The notes: generated from the sequence alone by a model not told the origin. A stretch of DNA of 64,000 nucleotides from Paenibacillus vini (GCF_018403325.1 NZ_BOSL01000005.1:186001-250000), one strand, 5' to 3'. Counted from the stretch's first letter, positions 33,638 through 42,262 are shown. Program-made: numbers and translations.

Positions 33638-34528
33638 ATGGAGAATCATGAGATCGTATCGGATAAAATCAAACAGGACAATTACAAAGTATTTGCTTTG
33701 CTTAGCCACTATTTAAATAACGCACCAGACTATATAGATAAAGAAGAAATGGATGAGGTCATAAACAGCGGCGTATCTTCGGAATATGCGTTTAAGCTGA
33801 TCTTGGCTGCCGCGTTTGGGCTGGATGTGGTTGACAATGCGGGCGATAAGGAATTGTTCAACAAGTATTTTGACCGGATGATTCATAAACTGGATGCTAA
33901 CGAATATTACGAGAACGCCTATTATAAGAACATCAAGATCCCGAGTATCAAAATCGGCAAGAGCGAATTGAAATATGAACAATACAAGCCTTTTGAAGGC
34001 TTTGTGTGCAATGATATCCTCCGAACGGAAGAGGGGCGGCAAATCCCTCAAATCGGATTTTTTGATACGGAATTCAGATTCCCGGCAGTGCTTGAAAATG
34101 ATCGAATCTGGATGACGATTACGCCGAATGAAATCGAAACGATGAGGGAGCCGATCGATCAAGCGTTCGGTCATGTACTTACTTTTGGACTCGGGCTCGG
34201 CTATTATGCCTATATGGTTTCCGAAAAAGAGAACGTGGAGAGCGTTACGATTGTGGATCTGAATAAAGATGTGATCGAGCTGTTTCAAACACATGTGCTC
34301 CCGCAATTCAAGCATGCACATAAGATTAATGTCATCCAGGCAGAAGCTTTTGAGTTCGCCCAGGAACATCTGTCTAAGGGGAAATACGATTTCGTGTTCA
34401 CTGATTTATGGCATGACGTTTCCGACGGCATGGACATGTATTTGAAGATGAAAGAGATTGAGAAGAATAGCCATCCTGATACGGTATTTACGTATTGGAT
34501 CGAAAAGTCGATCTTGTGTTATATGTAG
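33638..34528 (+). CDS. SAM-methyltransferase-like (Rossmann fold) protein
   Basis: 296 residues. The first 160 residues are unlike any family I know. The C-terminal half is a Rossmann fold with glycine loop VLTFGLGLGYYAYMVSE, the acidic residue after strand two (VTIVDLNKDVIELF) and YDFVFTDLWHDVSDGMDMYLK, resembling spermidine-synthase-like methyltransferases. Substrate unknown. GGGTGAGGAC precedes the ATG. Single gene with a terminator shared with the opposite operon. Confidence 0.78.
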   Translation: MENHEIVSDKIKQDNYKVFALLSHYLNNAPDYIDKEEMDEVINSGVSSEYAFKLILAAAFGLDVVDNAGDKELFNKYFDRMIHKLDANEYYENAYYKNIKIPSIKIGKSELKYEQYKPFEGFVCNDILRTEEGRQIPQIGFFDTEFRFPAVLENDRIWMTITPNEIETMREPIDQAFGHVLTFGLGLGYYAYMVSEKENVESVTIVDLNKDVIELFQTHVLPQFKHAHKINVIQAEAFEFAQEHLSKGKYDFVFTDLWHDVSDGMDMYLKMKEIEKNSHPDTVFTYWIEKSILCYM

Positions 34529-34571
34529 TTTACTGCCTGATGCATCGTAAGATTTGTGGATTTTAAGACAT

Positions 34572-34606
34572 AAAAGACACTCGGCGACATTAACCGAGTG
34601 TCTTTT
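34572..34606. terminator. Bidirectional terminator between convergent genes
   Basis: AAAAGACACTCGG and CCGAGTGTCTTTT form a perfect 13-bp stem with A and T runs at the two ends, so it works both ways. The stop of the SMI1 gene lies in its loop. Confidence 0.92.
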
Positions 34607-35720
34607 TTCTTGAGTCGGGCGAAGTGATCTGATAAACCTCTCCGCACAACCTCCCTCGAATCTCTAGCATCTCACCTACCGACAAATCGGGAATGTCTAA
34701 TCCCTGGATAAGAATCTCTTGTTCAAGCCCTTGAACATAGAGTGGGAATGCCAATTCGCCCGTATCATATTTAAATAATCTTCGGACTTGCCCGATCACG
34801 ATATGCTCGGATCTTTCTCCAATAAGCTGCAAATGACGATCGGACGATTTATCGGGCTGGGAAGGGGGCGGGCTGACGCTTTTATCTAACTTCTTGTAAT
34901 CTAAAGGGCTAAAGGATACGTTTTTCATATACAAGGAGACGACCAACCGGTCTTGAACTTTTGTCAGCTCGGTACGTTCCCCTTCACGGGCAAAGTCACT
35001 TGGGCAAAAGTATTCGAATTGAAATTCGTAGGGGAGCTTTGTTTTAGTTACCGTTAAATCCCGGACATTTCCGCCTAGTCTGACCTGGGTAATTACGCAC
35101 TCAAATTTATCATTTCGATCCAGGTCCGCTCGTCTCTCCAGTATTTTACGTTCAAGCGTCTTCAAGTAATACTCCGCAAAGGAGTCGCTGATCTTACGTA
35201 TTCCTTGTCCATGACAGGTATCTATATAATACACCTGGCCGGCGGATTCGCCGGAAACCACCATTACAATATAGTATCCGCACCCGTCATGATGCAGGGT
35301 TAGCGTGCCTTGCAATGCATCTCTATAGAGTTGATTAAAATACTCCTCAGCATCGTCATCATCCATATCGTCAACCAAATCATCTTCGTTTTGGAAGGCC
35401 TTGTTGCAGGTATCCGCGCTGAATGGACGGCCGATATATTCTAGTCCGATCTCCTCCTGTAAACAGGAGTCCATGCAATCCTTGGCGTGCGACAGGGATA
35501 GGGGAAACTGCTGCTTTGCTGCAGCTCCGTTTCCTATATGGATCAGAAAATCCCGATAGTCCTGTGGGAGTCTGACACCGGCTGCCGATTCAAACTTTTC
35601 AACCTCGCTAATCGATAATTTCTCGTTAAAAGTATAAGGAGCCTGCCCTTGATAGCTTCCATACTCCTCCAGCAACAGGATCACTTTATGGATGAATTCA
35701 CTGGTTTGCTCAAACATCAT
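34590..35720 (-). CDS. SMI1/KNR4 (SUKH)-domain protein
   Basis: 376 residues. The N-terminal 190 residues form a SUKH fold: ISEVEKFESAAGVRLPQDYRDFLIHIGNGA, later GCGYYIVMVVSGESAGQVYYID. An acidic run (DDLVDDMDDDDAEEYF) interrupts it. The last 190 residues are beta-rich (CVITQVRLGGNVRDLTV, GEMLEIRGRLCGEV) and unknown. SUKH proteins often bind and neutralise toxins. It is the last gene of the WYL operon; its start overlaps the stop of the DUF6985 gene (ATGA), so the two are translationally coupled. Confidence 0.82.
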   Translation of the reverse strand: MMFEQTSEFIHKVILLLEEYGSYQGQAPYTFNEKLSISEVEKFESAAGVRLPQDYRDFLIHIGNGAAAKQQFPLSLSHAKDCMDSCLQEEIGLEYIGRPFSADTCNKAFQNEDDLVDDMDDDDAEEYFNQLYRDALQGTLTLHHDGCGYYIVMVVSGESAGQVYYIDTCHGQGIRKISDSFAEYYLKTLERKILERRADLDRNDKFECVITQVRLGGNVRDLTVTKTKLPYEFQFEYFCPSDFAREGERTELTKVQDRLVVSLYMKNVSFSPLDYKKLDKSVSPPPSQPDKSSDRHLQLIGERSEHIVIGQVRRLFKYDTGELAFPLYVQGLEQEILIQGLDIPDLSVGEMLEIRGRLCGEVYQITSPDSRKKTLG

Positions 35721-36214
35721 TCACTATCCTTCCAAATTCCATACCCGCCATATCCCAAAAACTCTCGCACCTCCAGAACCTCATTGCCCCGAATAATAAT
35801 CTCCATGCCGTTTTCAGTGTCCCATTCCGTGCCCCCTCCCAGAATGGCTCCGAATACAGGATCATTTCTATCCTGAGGATTCCGATAAAGCTCAACTTCA
35901 CCGACACCGATGAATGTCAGGATATCTCTGCCCGCAGCTTCGGAAAGGCCATCTGGGTAATCGGCTGTGTCGCTGTTCATCTTATCGATCTTCCATTCGC
36001 AGGCTTTTTTGCAGATTTCGTTAATGGTTTCCGGGGGCAACTGATTCAGGACGTTGTGGATATAAAGCTCGGCTTCCTCCAAGCTCATATCCTCCGTACT
36101 AAAGCGATATTCAACTTCACAATCAAACAAAGCAAGTGGCCCATACCCGGATAACCTGCTTTCATCTAACGGATCCTCTATCCCTACGCGATCCAGATGG
36201 AATTTTTCGGTCAA
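35717..36214 (-). CDS. DUF6985-like protein
   Basis: 165 residues, cytosolic, acidic. The C-terminal FGAILGGGTEWDTENGMEIIIRGNEVLEVREFLGYGGYG is the recognisable part. This kind of domain is found next to SUKH proteins in bacterial immunity-type gene sets; no activity is known to me. It overlaps both neighbours by four bases (ATGA at each junction), which shows tight coupling in the operon. Confidence 0.72.
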   Translation of the reverse strand: MTEKFHLDRVGIEDPLDESRLSGYGPLALFDCEVEYRFSTEDMSLEEAELYIHNVLNQLPPETINEICKKACEWKIDKMNSDTADYPDGLSEAAGRDILTFIGVGEVELYRNPQDRNDPVFGAILGGGTEWDTENGMEIIIRGNEVLEVREFLGYGGYGIWKDSE

Positions 36215-37038
36215 GATACTTCCTCCTCATTCGAAATCCTGTCTGCCTCATACCGCTCCAATGCCTTCGTCGATGATTCCAGCATCCGCTTCTTTAAATA
36301 ATCACCCTCCACCACCCGGACCCGTTTCCCGAGAAAACGAATCTTGGAGAGCAAATACTCCATTTCATCCCCGAGTAAAGAAACCTTGATTTGATAGGTA
36401 TCTTTCTCTTCATCGTACTCCACGCTTTTTTCGAAGCTGGAGAAGGCGTAAAGAATGCGGGACAGCTCTTCGTTATATACACGGACAATTTCGATGATTG
36501 CTTCGCTTTTGCGCGAATCCAGCGTGTTTCCGATTATCTTCAGAATGTTCTCCGCTGCTGACGGCTCGATAGCTTCTGGCAGGGCAGAATGGATTTTGTT
36601 CAGCCTGGTGCTCATGAGGGCGCGATGCCGGGTATGATACCAGAGCAAGTACCACTCCCGTTTGACCATCGAGTACTCCAGTTTATAAGGAAACCCGGAA
36701 TGGTCGGTCTTCACCCGGCCCCCCTTGATTTCATACGTGATGCGGATGCCTGTTTTATTCATGATGAGACGGCGTAAAGGCCTCAGGAGTGGATGGTAGA
36801 CCTGTTTTTCCATGGTGCGGGCTTTTTCGATCAAATGGTGGGATATGTCCATAACCTGATCCGGCTCAAGAGCGGAGCGCAGCTTATCCAACGTGTCCGC
36901 CGTGAAAGCTTCCGCCGCCGCGGGATGCTCGAGCATCGTCTTCAGCCAGGCCCGTTCATGCGAGGTGACCATGAAGGTGCCGGAGTCCTCCAAGCGGGAA
37001 ATGATCTGGTGATTGAATATTTTCTCAAACAGATTCAT
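36211..37038 (-). CDS. WYL-domain protein without helix-turn-helix
   Basis: 275 residues. The middle shows the WYL core: a strand pair RITYEIKGGRVKTDHSGFPYKLEYSMVKREWYLLWYHTRHR split by a turn, with YLLWY in the place of the name-giving motif, followed by the C-terminal WCX-like part (DEMEYLLSKIRFLGKRVRVVEGDYL). The N-terminal 90 residues are helical but I see no DNA-binding motif. Its start overlaps the end of the upstream WYL regulator by 14 bases, so the pair probably forms a heterodimer like PafB/PafC; that is inference. Confidence 0.83.
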   Translation of the reverse strand: MNLFEKIFNHQIISRLEDSGTFMVTSHERAWLKTMLEHPAAAEAFTADTLDKLRSALEPDQVMDISHHLIEKARTMEKQVYHPLLRPLRRLIMNKTGIRITYEIKGGRVKTDHSGFPYKLEYSMVKREWYLLWYHTRHRALMSTRLNKIHSALPEAIEPSAAENILKIIGNTLDSRKSEAIIEIVRVYNEELSRILYAFSSFEKSVEYDEEKDTYQIKVSLLGDEMEYLLSKIRFLGKRVRVVEGDYLKKRMLESSTKALERYEADRISNEEEVS

Positions 37039-38335
37039 AGTATGCCTGAATCTCCTTCCATTCGTCTATCATTTGGCGGCGCAGCGAAACGGGTTCCAAA
37101 ACCTCGCAGCTGGAGCCGAAACTGCGCAACCACGGCTTGATCTCGGTAGTCCCGTTTACGGTGATTTCATAAATAAAGCAATGCTCATCTTCATACACAA
37201 TCTGTCCCCATTGTCCCTGCAGAATGACCCTCTCTTTGACGAAGTTCGGTTCAGAGCCTCCCGGATTATAGAAACGAACGCGTACCTTCACAGGCCGTCC
37301 GGTATCGATCAGCCAGCTATATCTGATTTTCTCGGCGAGTTCATGTTGCTTTTCCGCATACCAAGTCTCATCTACGGATTCATCCTCTTCGATTTGTGTG
37401 ATTCCCTCCATACGGTATTTCCGGATCCCTTCCCGTCCGTAAGAAAGCAAATACCATCTTCCATATTGATGGTCGTACACCAGTTTAAGCGGAAGCGTCT
37501 TTTGGGTTTTGCCATTTGTGTCCCGCTCAAAGAGAGGATTGGTGTTCTTGGAGGCGTAGCTTTTTTCGGATTTGGGCGAAAAGTAAAGAAAACGGACTTT
37601 GCGGCGGTGACGGATGGCATGAAGGAGCGTGAACAGATGCGCCTCATCCAAGATTCGTGAGTAATAGTGGTACTTGTATAGAAATGGCTCTACGGCATGC
37701 TGTTCAAACTGATTGCGCGAAAGCTGCTTCTTGAGCCCGTCACGCAGCAGATACCCTTGCACGGAAGGAACCTGTGTGTTCGCCATCACATCCACAAAAT
37801 CATACAAGTCGATAAGCTCTTCATCGGATAAAGTCCGTACCAAGTCGTCTTTAATACGGTAACGGTACGGACGGGGCCCCGGATCTCTTTTGATGACGCC
37901 GACCTCTTCCAAGTACTTGAGATCCGACCGAATGGTCTTCTCGTCAGGCATAGGAAGTCCTGAAGGTAAGCTGCTGCAGCAGGTATCCAAGAGTTCCATT
38001 GCAGTCAAGGCCTGATCATTCATCGCAGCTAACAGCAGCGAGATTCTTTGACTCTCGGACTCCTTAACGGATTTAGCGCGAAACAGGAACAAGAGCAAAG
38101 GGTCGGTGGAGTCATAATAACTGAAGCGAAGGGACTCGGAAAAATCCTTGTTCTGTTCCTGCGGCAAATGCGGATGCATGGAGTTTACGACTTCTTTGAG
38201 CCTTCGGATTGTTTTATCAAAAGTGTGGACGGAAATACCCAATCTCTCCGCGAACTGTTGTCTGCTAAAAGCACCGCTTGTCAGCACTAACATACGCAGA
38301 AATTGGATTTCTTTATCAAAGCTTTCCTTAGCCAA
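37025..38335 (-). CDS. HTH-WYL transcriptional regulator
   Basis: 436 residues from TTG 38335 behind GGGGGA. The N-terminal helix-turn-helix reads SGAFSRQQFAERLGISVHTFDKTIRRLKEVV. A helical linker follows, then the WYL domain (FTLLHAIRHRRKVRFLYFSPKS, LPLKLVYDHQYGRWYLLSYGREGIRKYRMEGI) and a WCX C-terminus. WYL regulators sense nucleic-acid or small ligands; some control DNA-damage or phage-defence genes. First gene of the leftward operon and divergent from the RtcB operon about 580 bases away, which it may control. Confidence 0.9.
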   Translation of the reverse strand: MAKESFDKEIQFLRMLVLTSGAFSRQQFAERLGISVHTFDKTIRRLKEVVNSMHPHLPQEQNKDFSESLRFSYYDSTDPLLLFLFRAKSVKESESQRISLLLAAMNDQALTAMELLDTCCSSLPSGLPMPDEKTIRSDLKYLEEVGVIKRDPGPRPYRYRIKDDLVRTLSDEELIDLYDFVDVMANTQVPSVQGYLLRDGLKKQLSRNQFEQHAVEPFLYKYHYYSRILDEAHLFTLLHAIRHRRKVRFLYFSPKSEKSYASKNTNPLFERDTNGKTQKTLPLKLVYDHQYGRWYLLSYGREGIRKYRMEGITQIEEDESVDETWYAEKQHELAEKIRYSWLIDTGRPVKVRVRFYNPGGSEPNFVKERVILQGQWGQIVYEDEHCFIYEITVNGTTEIKPWLRSFGSSCEVLEPVSLRRQMIDEWKEIQAYYESV

Positions 38336-38418
38336 AAAGATATCCCCCGTTCGAATAAATCATCTTCTTCCATTGTAGCAGAGGGGAGAGATTTGGGTGA
38401 GATGGAAAATTATTATCC

Positions 38419-38496
38419 CGGTCGTAATACTTTCGCCATGTTCGGTCAGTTAGAAATGAGCGATTATATAAACAGTTCTTATGCGGGCGGTCGTAA
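38419..38496. promoter_or_regulatory. CGGTCGTAA direct repeats in the WYL/RtcB divergent region
   Basis: CGGTCGTAA occurs at 38419-38427 and 38488-38496, 69 bases apart, between the two divergent operons. An AT-rich TTATATAAAC lies between them. They are candidate sites for the WYL regulator; 69 bases is close to an even number of helical turns. Confidence 0.35.
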
Positions 38497-38504
38497 CGAG
38501 GCGA

Positions 38505-38732
38505 GGATATCGGTTTATCCCGCAGTGCCGTACATATTATGTCGCGGTATCCTGTACGAACCCAATCGGTAAGAACTCCATTTGGGGTTCGATTCCCCAA
38601 TCGCCTAGGGAGCGATTCTGGTAGAGCACTCGACTTCCAATCGAGCGAAAATTGAACAAAGACCAAAGGAAGGAATCCCTAGCGGCTAGCAGGAGCGCAC
38701 TGCAGGAAAGGCTTTGCAACCCGTGGATACCG
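38505..38732 (+). ncRNA. Structured leader RNA containing a circularly permuted tRNA-like element (38582-38645)
   Basis: In order: T arm TTGGGG-TTCGATT-CCCCAA (38582-38600) with a canonical seven-base T loop; acceptor-like AATCGC (38599-38604) pairing with GCGATT (38612-38617) over CTAGGGA; the D-loop-like CTGGTAGAGCA (38618-38628); and a perfect anticodon arm CTCGA-CTTCCAA-TCGAG (38629-38645) with U33, anticodon UCC and A37. This is all of a tRNA except the 5' D-stem strand, opened at the variable loop and closed at the acceptor end. CGGTATCC at 38545-38552 can pair with GGATATCG upstream (38505) or GGATACCG downstream (38725). No ORF covers the region. It lies 190-410 bases before the slipin-RlaP-RtcB genes. 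The tRNA-like module of bacterial Y RNAs (YrlA type) is the nearest known analogue. Confidence 0.55.
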
Positions 38733-38917
38733 GTGGCGCGCAGCTCCGGGGAACTTTAGTCGGATGGAGGAGTAAGCAGGACGATTGAAGTCGGATCATC
38801 CTTCTGAATCTCATATCCTTACAAATCACCCGCAGATCGCCCAGCTAAAACGAGGTTCCGCCTGTACCTCAGTGGGATTCCAAATCCATTGGTCAAAACA
38901 TGAAGGGAGTAATTCAT

Positions 38918-40033
38918 ATGTTTATAAAAGTTATCATTCAAGCTGATGAGCGCGGTTTGCTTTTTCATAAAGGAAGTTATACAAAAGAGCTTAATCCGGG
39001 GACTTATCACTTTTCGGCCTGGTCGCAAACTACGGTTGTGATCATGAATATCACGGAACCGTTCGTTGTTGAAGGGAGAGACTTGCAGCTGTTTCTCCAT
39101 GATGAAGCTCTTGTGCAAGAACTTGATATCGTACGGGTACAAGATCATGAGTATGTCCTGCATTATGAAGACGGTCAATTCGTGCAACTGTTGAAGCCTG
39201 GCGTCTATGCTTTTTGGAATATACTGAAAAAGAATGCCTTCTTGCACACGGATATTAGACAGCCCGAGCTGCCTGCCGAGATCGACCGTTCGGTTCTGAC
39301 GAAGCTTACGGCTTATGTGCAATCCTGCGAAATTGCGAATTATGAAACCGGGTTTTTATTTTATGATCATGTTCTGCAACGAGAGCTCACACCTGGAAAA
39401 TACTACTTCTGGAGAGGTCCCGTTTCGGTCGTGGTCAAAACGATGGATATGAGGCAGCAGCAAATGGATCTTATCGGCCAGGAGATCATGACGGAAGACA
39501 AAGTGTCGCTGCGTTTGAATTTCGTTTGCCAATACAGAATCATAAAGCCGCTGCGCGCCTTGGAGATCAAATCGTTCGAAGAGCAAATTCATATCCAGCT
39601 TCAACTGATGCTCCGGGAATATGTCGGAACTCTTAAATTGGATGATCTTTTGAAACGGAAAGAGGACGTCGCATCGTTCATCCTGTCCCGTTTACATGAG
39701 AAGAGTGAGGAGTATGGGGTGCAATTTCTGGGTGCGGGAGTTAAGGATGTTATTTTACCGGGAGAAATGAAAGATATCCTAAATACCGTCCTGCTTGCGG
39801 AGAAGAAGGCCCAAGCGAATTTGATCACTCGCCGGGAAGAAACGGCATCGACCCGAAGCTTGCTGAATACGGCGAAGTTGATGGATGAGAACCAGACGTT
39901 GTTCCGGTTGAAAGAGCTGGAGTTTTTAGAGAAGATATGCGAAAAGATCGGTTCGATCTCTTTAACGGGCGGCGGGGATCTGTTGGAACGTTTAAGCTCA
40001 CTTATTGGTGAGAATAAGGCGGCAAGCAAATAA
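38918..40033 (+). CDS. SPFH/band-7 (slipin-like) protein of the RNA-repair operon
   Basis: 371 residues from ATG 38918, eight bases behind AAGGGAG. No true transmembrane segment; the N-terminal 170 residues contain two related beta modules (ADERGLLFHKGSYTKELNPGTYHF and YETGFLFYDHVLQRELTPGKYYF). The SPFH domain follows (VVKTMDMRQQQMDLIGQEIMTEDKVSLRLNFVCQYRI ... split by a turn), then a coiled coil (LLAEKKAQANLITRREETASTRSL). Slipins oligomerise at membranes. Slipin genes are repeatedly found beside RtcB in bacteria, where they are thought to scaffold RNA repair. First coding gene of a three-gene operon. Confidence 0.88.
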   Translation: MFIKVIIQADERGLLFHKGSYTKELNPGTYHFSAWSQTTVVIMNITEPFVVEGRDLQLFLHDEALVQELDIVRVQDHEYVLHYEDGQFVQLLKPGVYAFWNILKKNAFLHTDIRQPELPAEIDRSVLTKLTAYVQSCEIANYETGFLFYDHVLQRELTPGKYYFWRGPVSVVVKTMDMRQQQMDLIGQEIMTEDKVSLRLNFVCQYRIIKPLRALEIKSFEEQIHIQLQLMLREYVGTLKLDDLLKRKEDVASFILSRLHEKSEEYGVQFLGAGVKDVILPGEMKDILNTVLLAEKKAQANLITRREETASTRSLLNTAKLMDENQTLFRLKELEFLEKICEKIGSISLTGGGDLLERLSSLIGENKAASK

Positions 40034-40068
40034 TGAACATCACAGGGGTTTGGTGAGGAGGGTTTTAT

Positions 40069-40869
40069 ATGAGCAGTAGTTACCATCAACAAATATTGGC
40101 TTCACTGGAGCGGATTGAGCAAGAGGAGAACGTCCGGATCTTGTATGCTTGCGAATCGGGCAGCCGGGCGTGGGGCTTCCCCTCAAAGGATAGCGACTAC
40201 GACGTCAGATTTATTTATGTCAGGCCTTTAGATTGGTACCTATCGATATTTGAAAAACGGGATGTTATCGAGCGCCCGATCAGCGATATGCTGGATATCA
40301 ACGGGTGGGATTTGCGCAAAGCCTTGAACCTGTTCCGTAAATCGAATCCGCCGCTGCTCGAGTGGCTTCAATCCCCGATTGTATATAGGGAGAACCATGT
40401 GATTGCGGATCAAATCCGTCGCATTGTGCCGCTCACCTTTTCCCCGAAGTCATGTATTTACCACTATCTGCACATGGCAAAAGGAAATTATCGGGAGTAC
40501 CTCCAGGGTGAACGGGTAAAAATCAAAAAATACTTCTATGTCCTTCGTCCGCTATTGGCTTGCGAATGGATCGAAAGACATGATACCATGCCCCCGGTAG
40601 AATTTGACCGGCTGGTCGATGACCTAGTTCCAAAGGACAGCCAGCTAAAAACGATGATCGACGGATTGCTTGTTCGTAAAAAGGCAGGCGACGAGATGGA
40701 TTACGAACCGAGAATCGAGCCGATCAACGTATTTTTGGAGGATAGAATACAGTATTACGAAGAGATGGCGGCGAGCATGCCCCCGTCCGGCGGGGACCAA
40801 AGTCAGCGGCTGGACGATCTGTTCCGGACCGTGTTAGAGGAAGTATGGGGAAAGGATTGGAGAAACTAA
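40069..40869 (+). CDS. RlaP-type nucleotidyltransferase (RNA-repair Pol-beta family)
   Basis: 266 residues. The N-terminal motif LYACESGSRAWGFPSKDSDYDVRFIYV holds the GS nucleotide-binding pair and metal-binding Asp residues of the Pol-beta fold. YLSIFEKRDVIE and WDLRKALNLFRKSNPPLLEWLQSPIVY are diagnostic of the RlaP family (B. subtilis YcgL-like), which is associated with RNA ligases and may add nucleotides to, or otherwise process, RNA ends. GAGGAGGG precedes the ATG. Its stop overlaps the RtcB start by one base (TAATG), so the two are coupled. Confidence 0.92.
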   Translation: MSSSYHQQILASLERIEQEENVRILYACESGSRAWGFPSKDSDYDVRFIYVRPLDWYLSIFEKRDVIERPISDMLDINGWDLRKALNLFRKSNPPLLEWLQSPIVYRENHVIADQIRRIVPLTFSPKSCIYHYLHMAKGNYREYLQGERVKIKKYFYVLRPLLACEWIERHDTMPPVEFDRLVDDLVPKDSQLKTMIDGLLVRKKAGDEMDYEPRIEPINVFLEDRIQYYEEMAASMPPSGGDQSQRLDDLFRTVLEEVWGKDWRN

Positions 40870-42095
40870 TGACTTATCAAAATATAGACGGAGTGCGGGT
40901 TTGGGGAAAGCCCGATGATGGAGCGCTGGCTCAAGCGAAAACGTGCGCGGAAACCGGCAATGTAGTTCAAACTTTGCTGATGGCGGATCATCATAAAGGA
41001 TACAGTCAGCCGATCGGCGGAGTTGTCGTTTATGACGGGCAAATCTCTCCTTCCGGGGTCGGTTATGATATTGCATGCGGAAATAAAGCGGTGAGAACCA
41101 ACTTATTCGCGTCGGATATGAAGCCTGACTTGGCGCGGGTGATGGATCAGATTGCCCGTAAAGTCTCCTTCGGGATCGGTCGGGTCAATCATGAACAGGT
41201 CGACCATGATCTTTTCGATGATCCGGATTGGGCAGTTTATAAGGCGGTAGGCAGCCAGGAACACGACAAGTTGAAGGCATTGGCGCAAAGTCAGCTGGGC
41301 ACCGTCGGCAGCGGCAATCACTTTGTAGATTTGTTTGAAGAAGCGGGAACCGGACGTTTGTGGATCGCGAATCATTTTGGAAGCCGGGGATTTGGCCATA
41401 AAACGGCAAGCGGTTTTCTTAATCTGGCTGCCGGCAGAACATTCCTTGCGAGCGCTCCCGGTGAAAAGATGGATCAGCCGCCTGTGCTGCTTGATCTGAA
41501 CAGCGAGCTGGGCGATATGTATTACCGGGCGATGAAGCTGGCGGGACGGTATGCGTATGCCGGAAGGGACTATGTGATTCAGCAGGTGCTGGCAATTTTG
41601 GGAGCGGAAGCGGACCTTGAAGTGCACAACCACCATAACTATGCTTGGAAGGAAACGCATGACGGCAAAGAAGTCGTCGTTGTCCGTAAAGGGGCGACTC
41701 CATCCGCGCCCGGCCAGGTTGGTTTCATCGGCGGCAGTATGGGGGATATTTCCGTGATCGTAAAAGGGAAAGACAGCACAGAGAACCGGGAGGCTTACTA
41801 TAGCACGGTGCACGGAGCCGGGCGAACCATGAGCCGGACCCAGGCTGCCGGGAAAATGAACTGGAAAACCCGAACCCGCAGCGGCGGTCAAATCAGCACG
41901 GAGCAAATGATGGAGGCGGTTCGAAGCTTCGGGGTAGAATTGCGCGGAGCGGGAACGGACGAGAGTCCTTTTGTATATCGGAAGCTTCAAGAAGTGCTGG
42001 ATGCGCATGCCGAAACGATCGAGGTTATGCATGTTTTGAAGCCGATCGGCGTTTGTATGGCCGGGGCGGATGAGTTTGATCCGTATAAGGACTGA
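40869..42095 (+). CDS. rtcB: RNA-splicing ligase RtcB
   Basis: 408 residues from ATG 40869 (MTYQNIDGVRVWG), GGAG eight bases upstream. RtcB joins RNA with 2',3'-cyclic phosphate ends to 5'-OH ends using GTP and Mn2+. All landmarks are present: metal ligand Cys70 in GVGYDIACGNKAV, the His sites GTVGSGNHFVDL and GSRGFGHK, EVHNHHNYAW, and guanylated-His motif VHGAGRTMSR (His315). There is no archease gene beside it. Last gene of the operon and followed by a terminator. Likely substrates are RNAs cut by toxins such as anticodon nucleases, and possibly the leader RNA itself. Confidence 0.97.
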   Translation: MTYQNIDGVRVWGKPDDGALAQAKTCAETGNVVQTLLMADHHKGYSQPIGGVVVYDGQISPSGVGYDIACGNKAVRTNLFASDMKPDLARVMDQIARKVSFGIGRVNHEQVDHDLFDDPDWAVYKAVGSQEHDKLKALAQSQLGTVGSGNHFVDLFEEAGTGRLWIANHFGSRGFGHKTASGFLNLAAGRTFLASAPGEKMDQPPVLLDLNSELGDMYYRAMKLAGRYAYAGRDYVIQQVLAILGAEADLEVHNHHNYAWKETHDGKEVVVVRKGATPSAPGQVGFIGGSMGDISVIVKGKDSTENREAYYSTVHGAGRTMSRTQAAGKMNWKTRTRSGGQISTEQMMEAVRSFGVELRGAGTDESPFVYRKLQEVLDAHAETIEVMHVLKPIGVCMAGADEFDPYKD

Positions 42096-42262
42096 AGCCT
42101 AGTTCATCAGTTCCAACTCCTGTGTAATGAAATCATTAGAAAACTCCATGATGGAGGTGTCTTTAATCGCGGTGACGTTTATTAATTTGCTCTTCCCAAA
42201 TGTATGACGCGAGAAATCAGAGAACTGTCAGGTATGGCACCTACGGTTTGCAACGATAATAC

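Noticed and set aside
38582-38645. Ordinary tRNA-Gly(UCC) gene
   Set aside because: The arms are in the wrong order, the 5' D-stem strand is missing and there is no CCA or normal acceptor end, so it is reported as a permuted tRNA-like element instead.
38650-38800. T-box riboswitch ahead of the slipin gene
   Set aside because: A GGTGGCGCG stretch resembles the T-box bulge, but the consensus is not matched, no terminator/antiterminator pair follows, and the downstream genes are not amino-acid related.
41103-42032. 309-codon ORF antisense to rtcB
   Set aside because: It is a shadow of the rtcB reading frame: GC-rich third positions on the other strand, no ribosome binding site, composition rich in His, Arg and Pro without a fold pattern.
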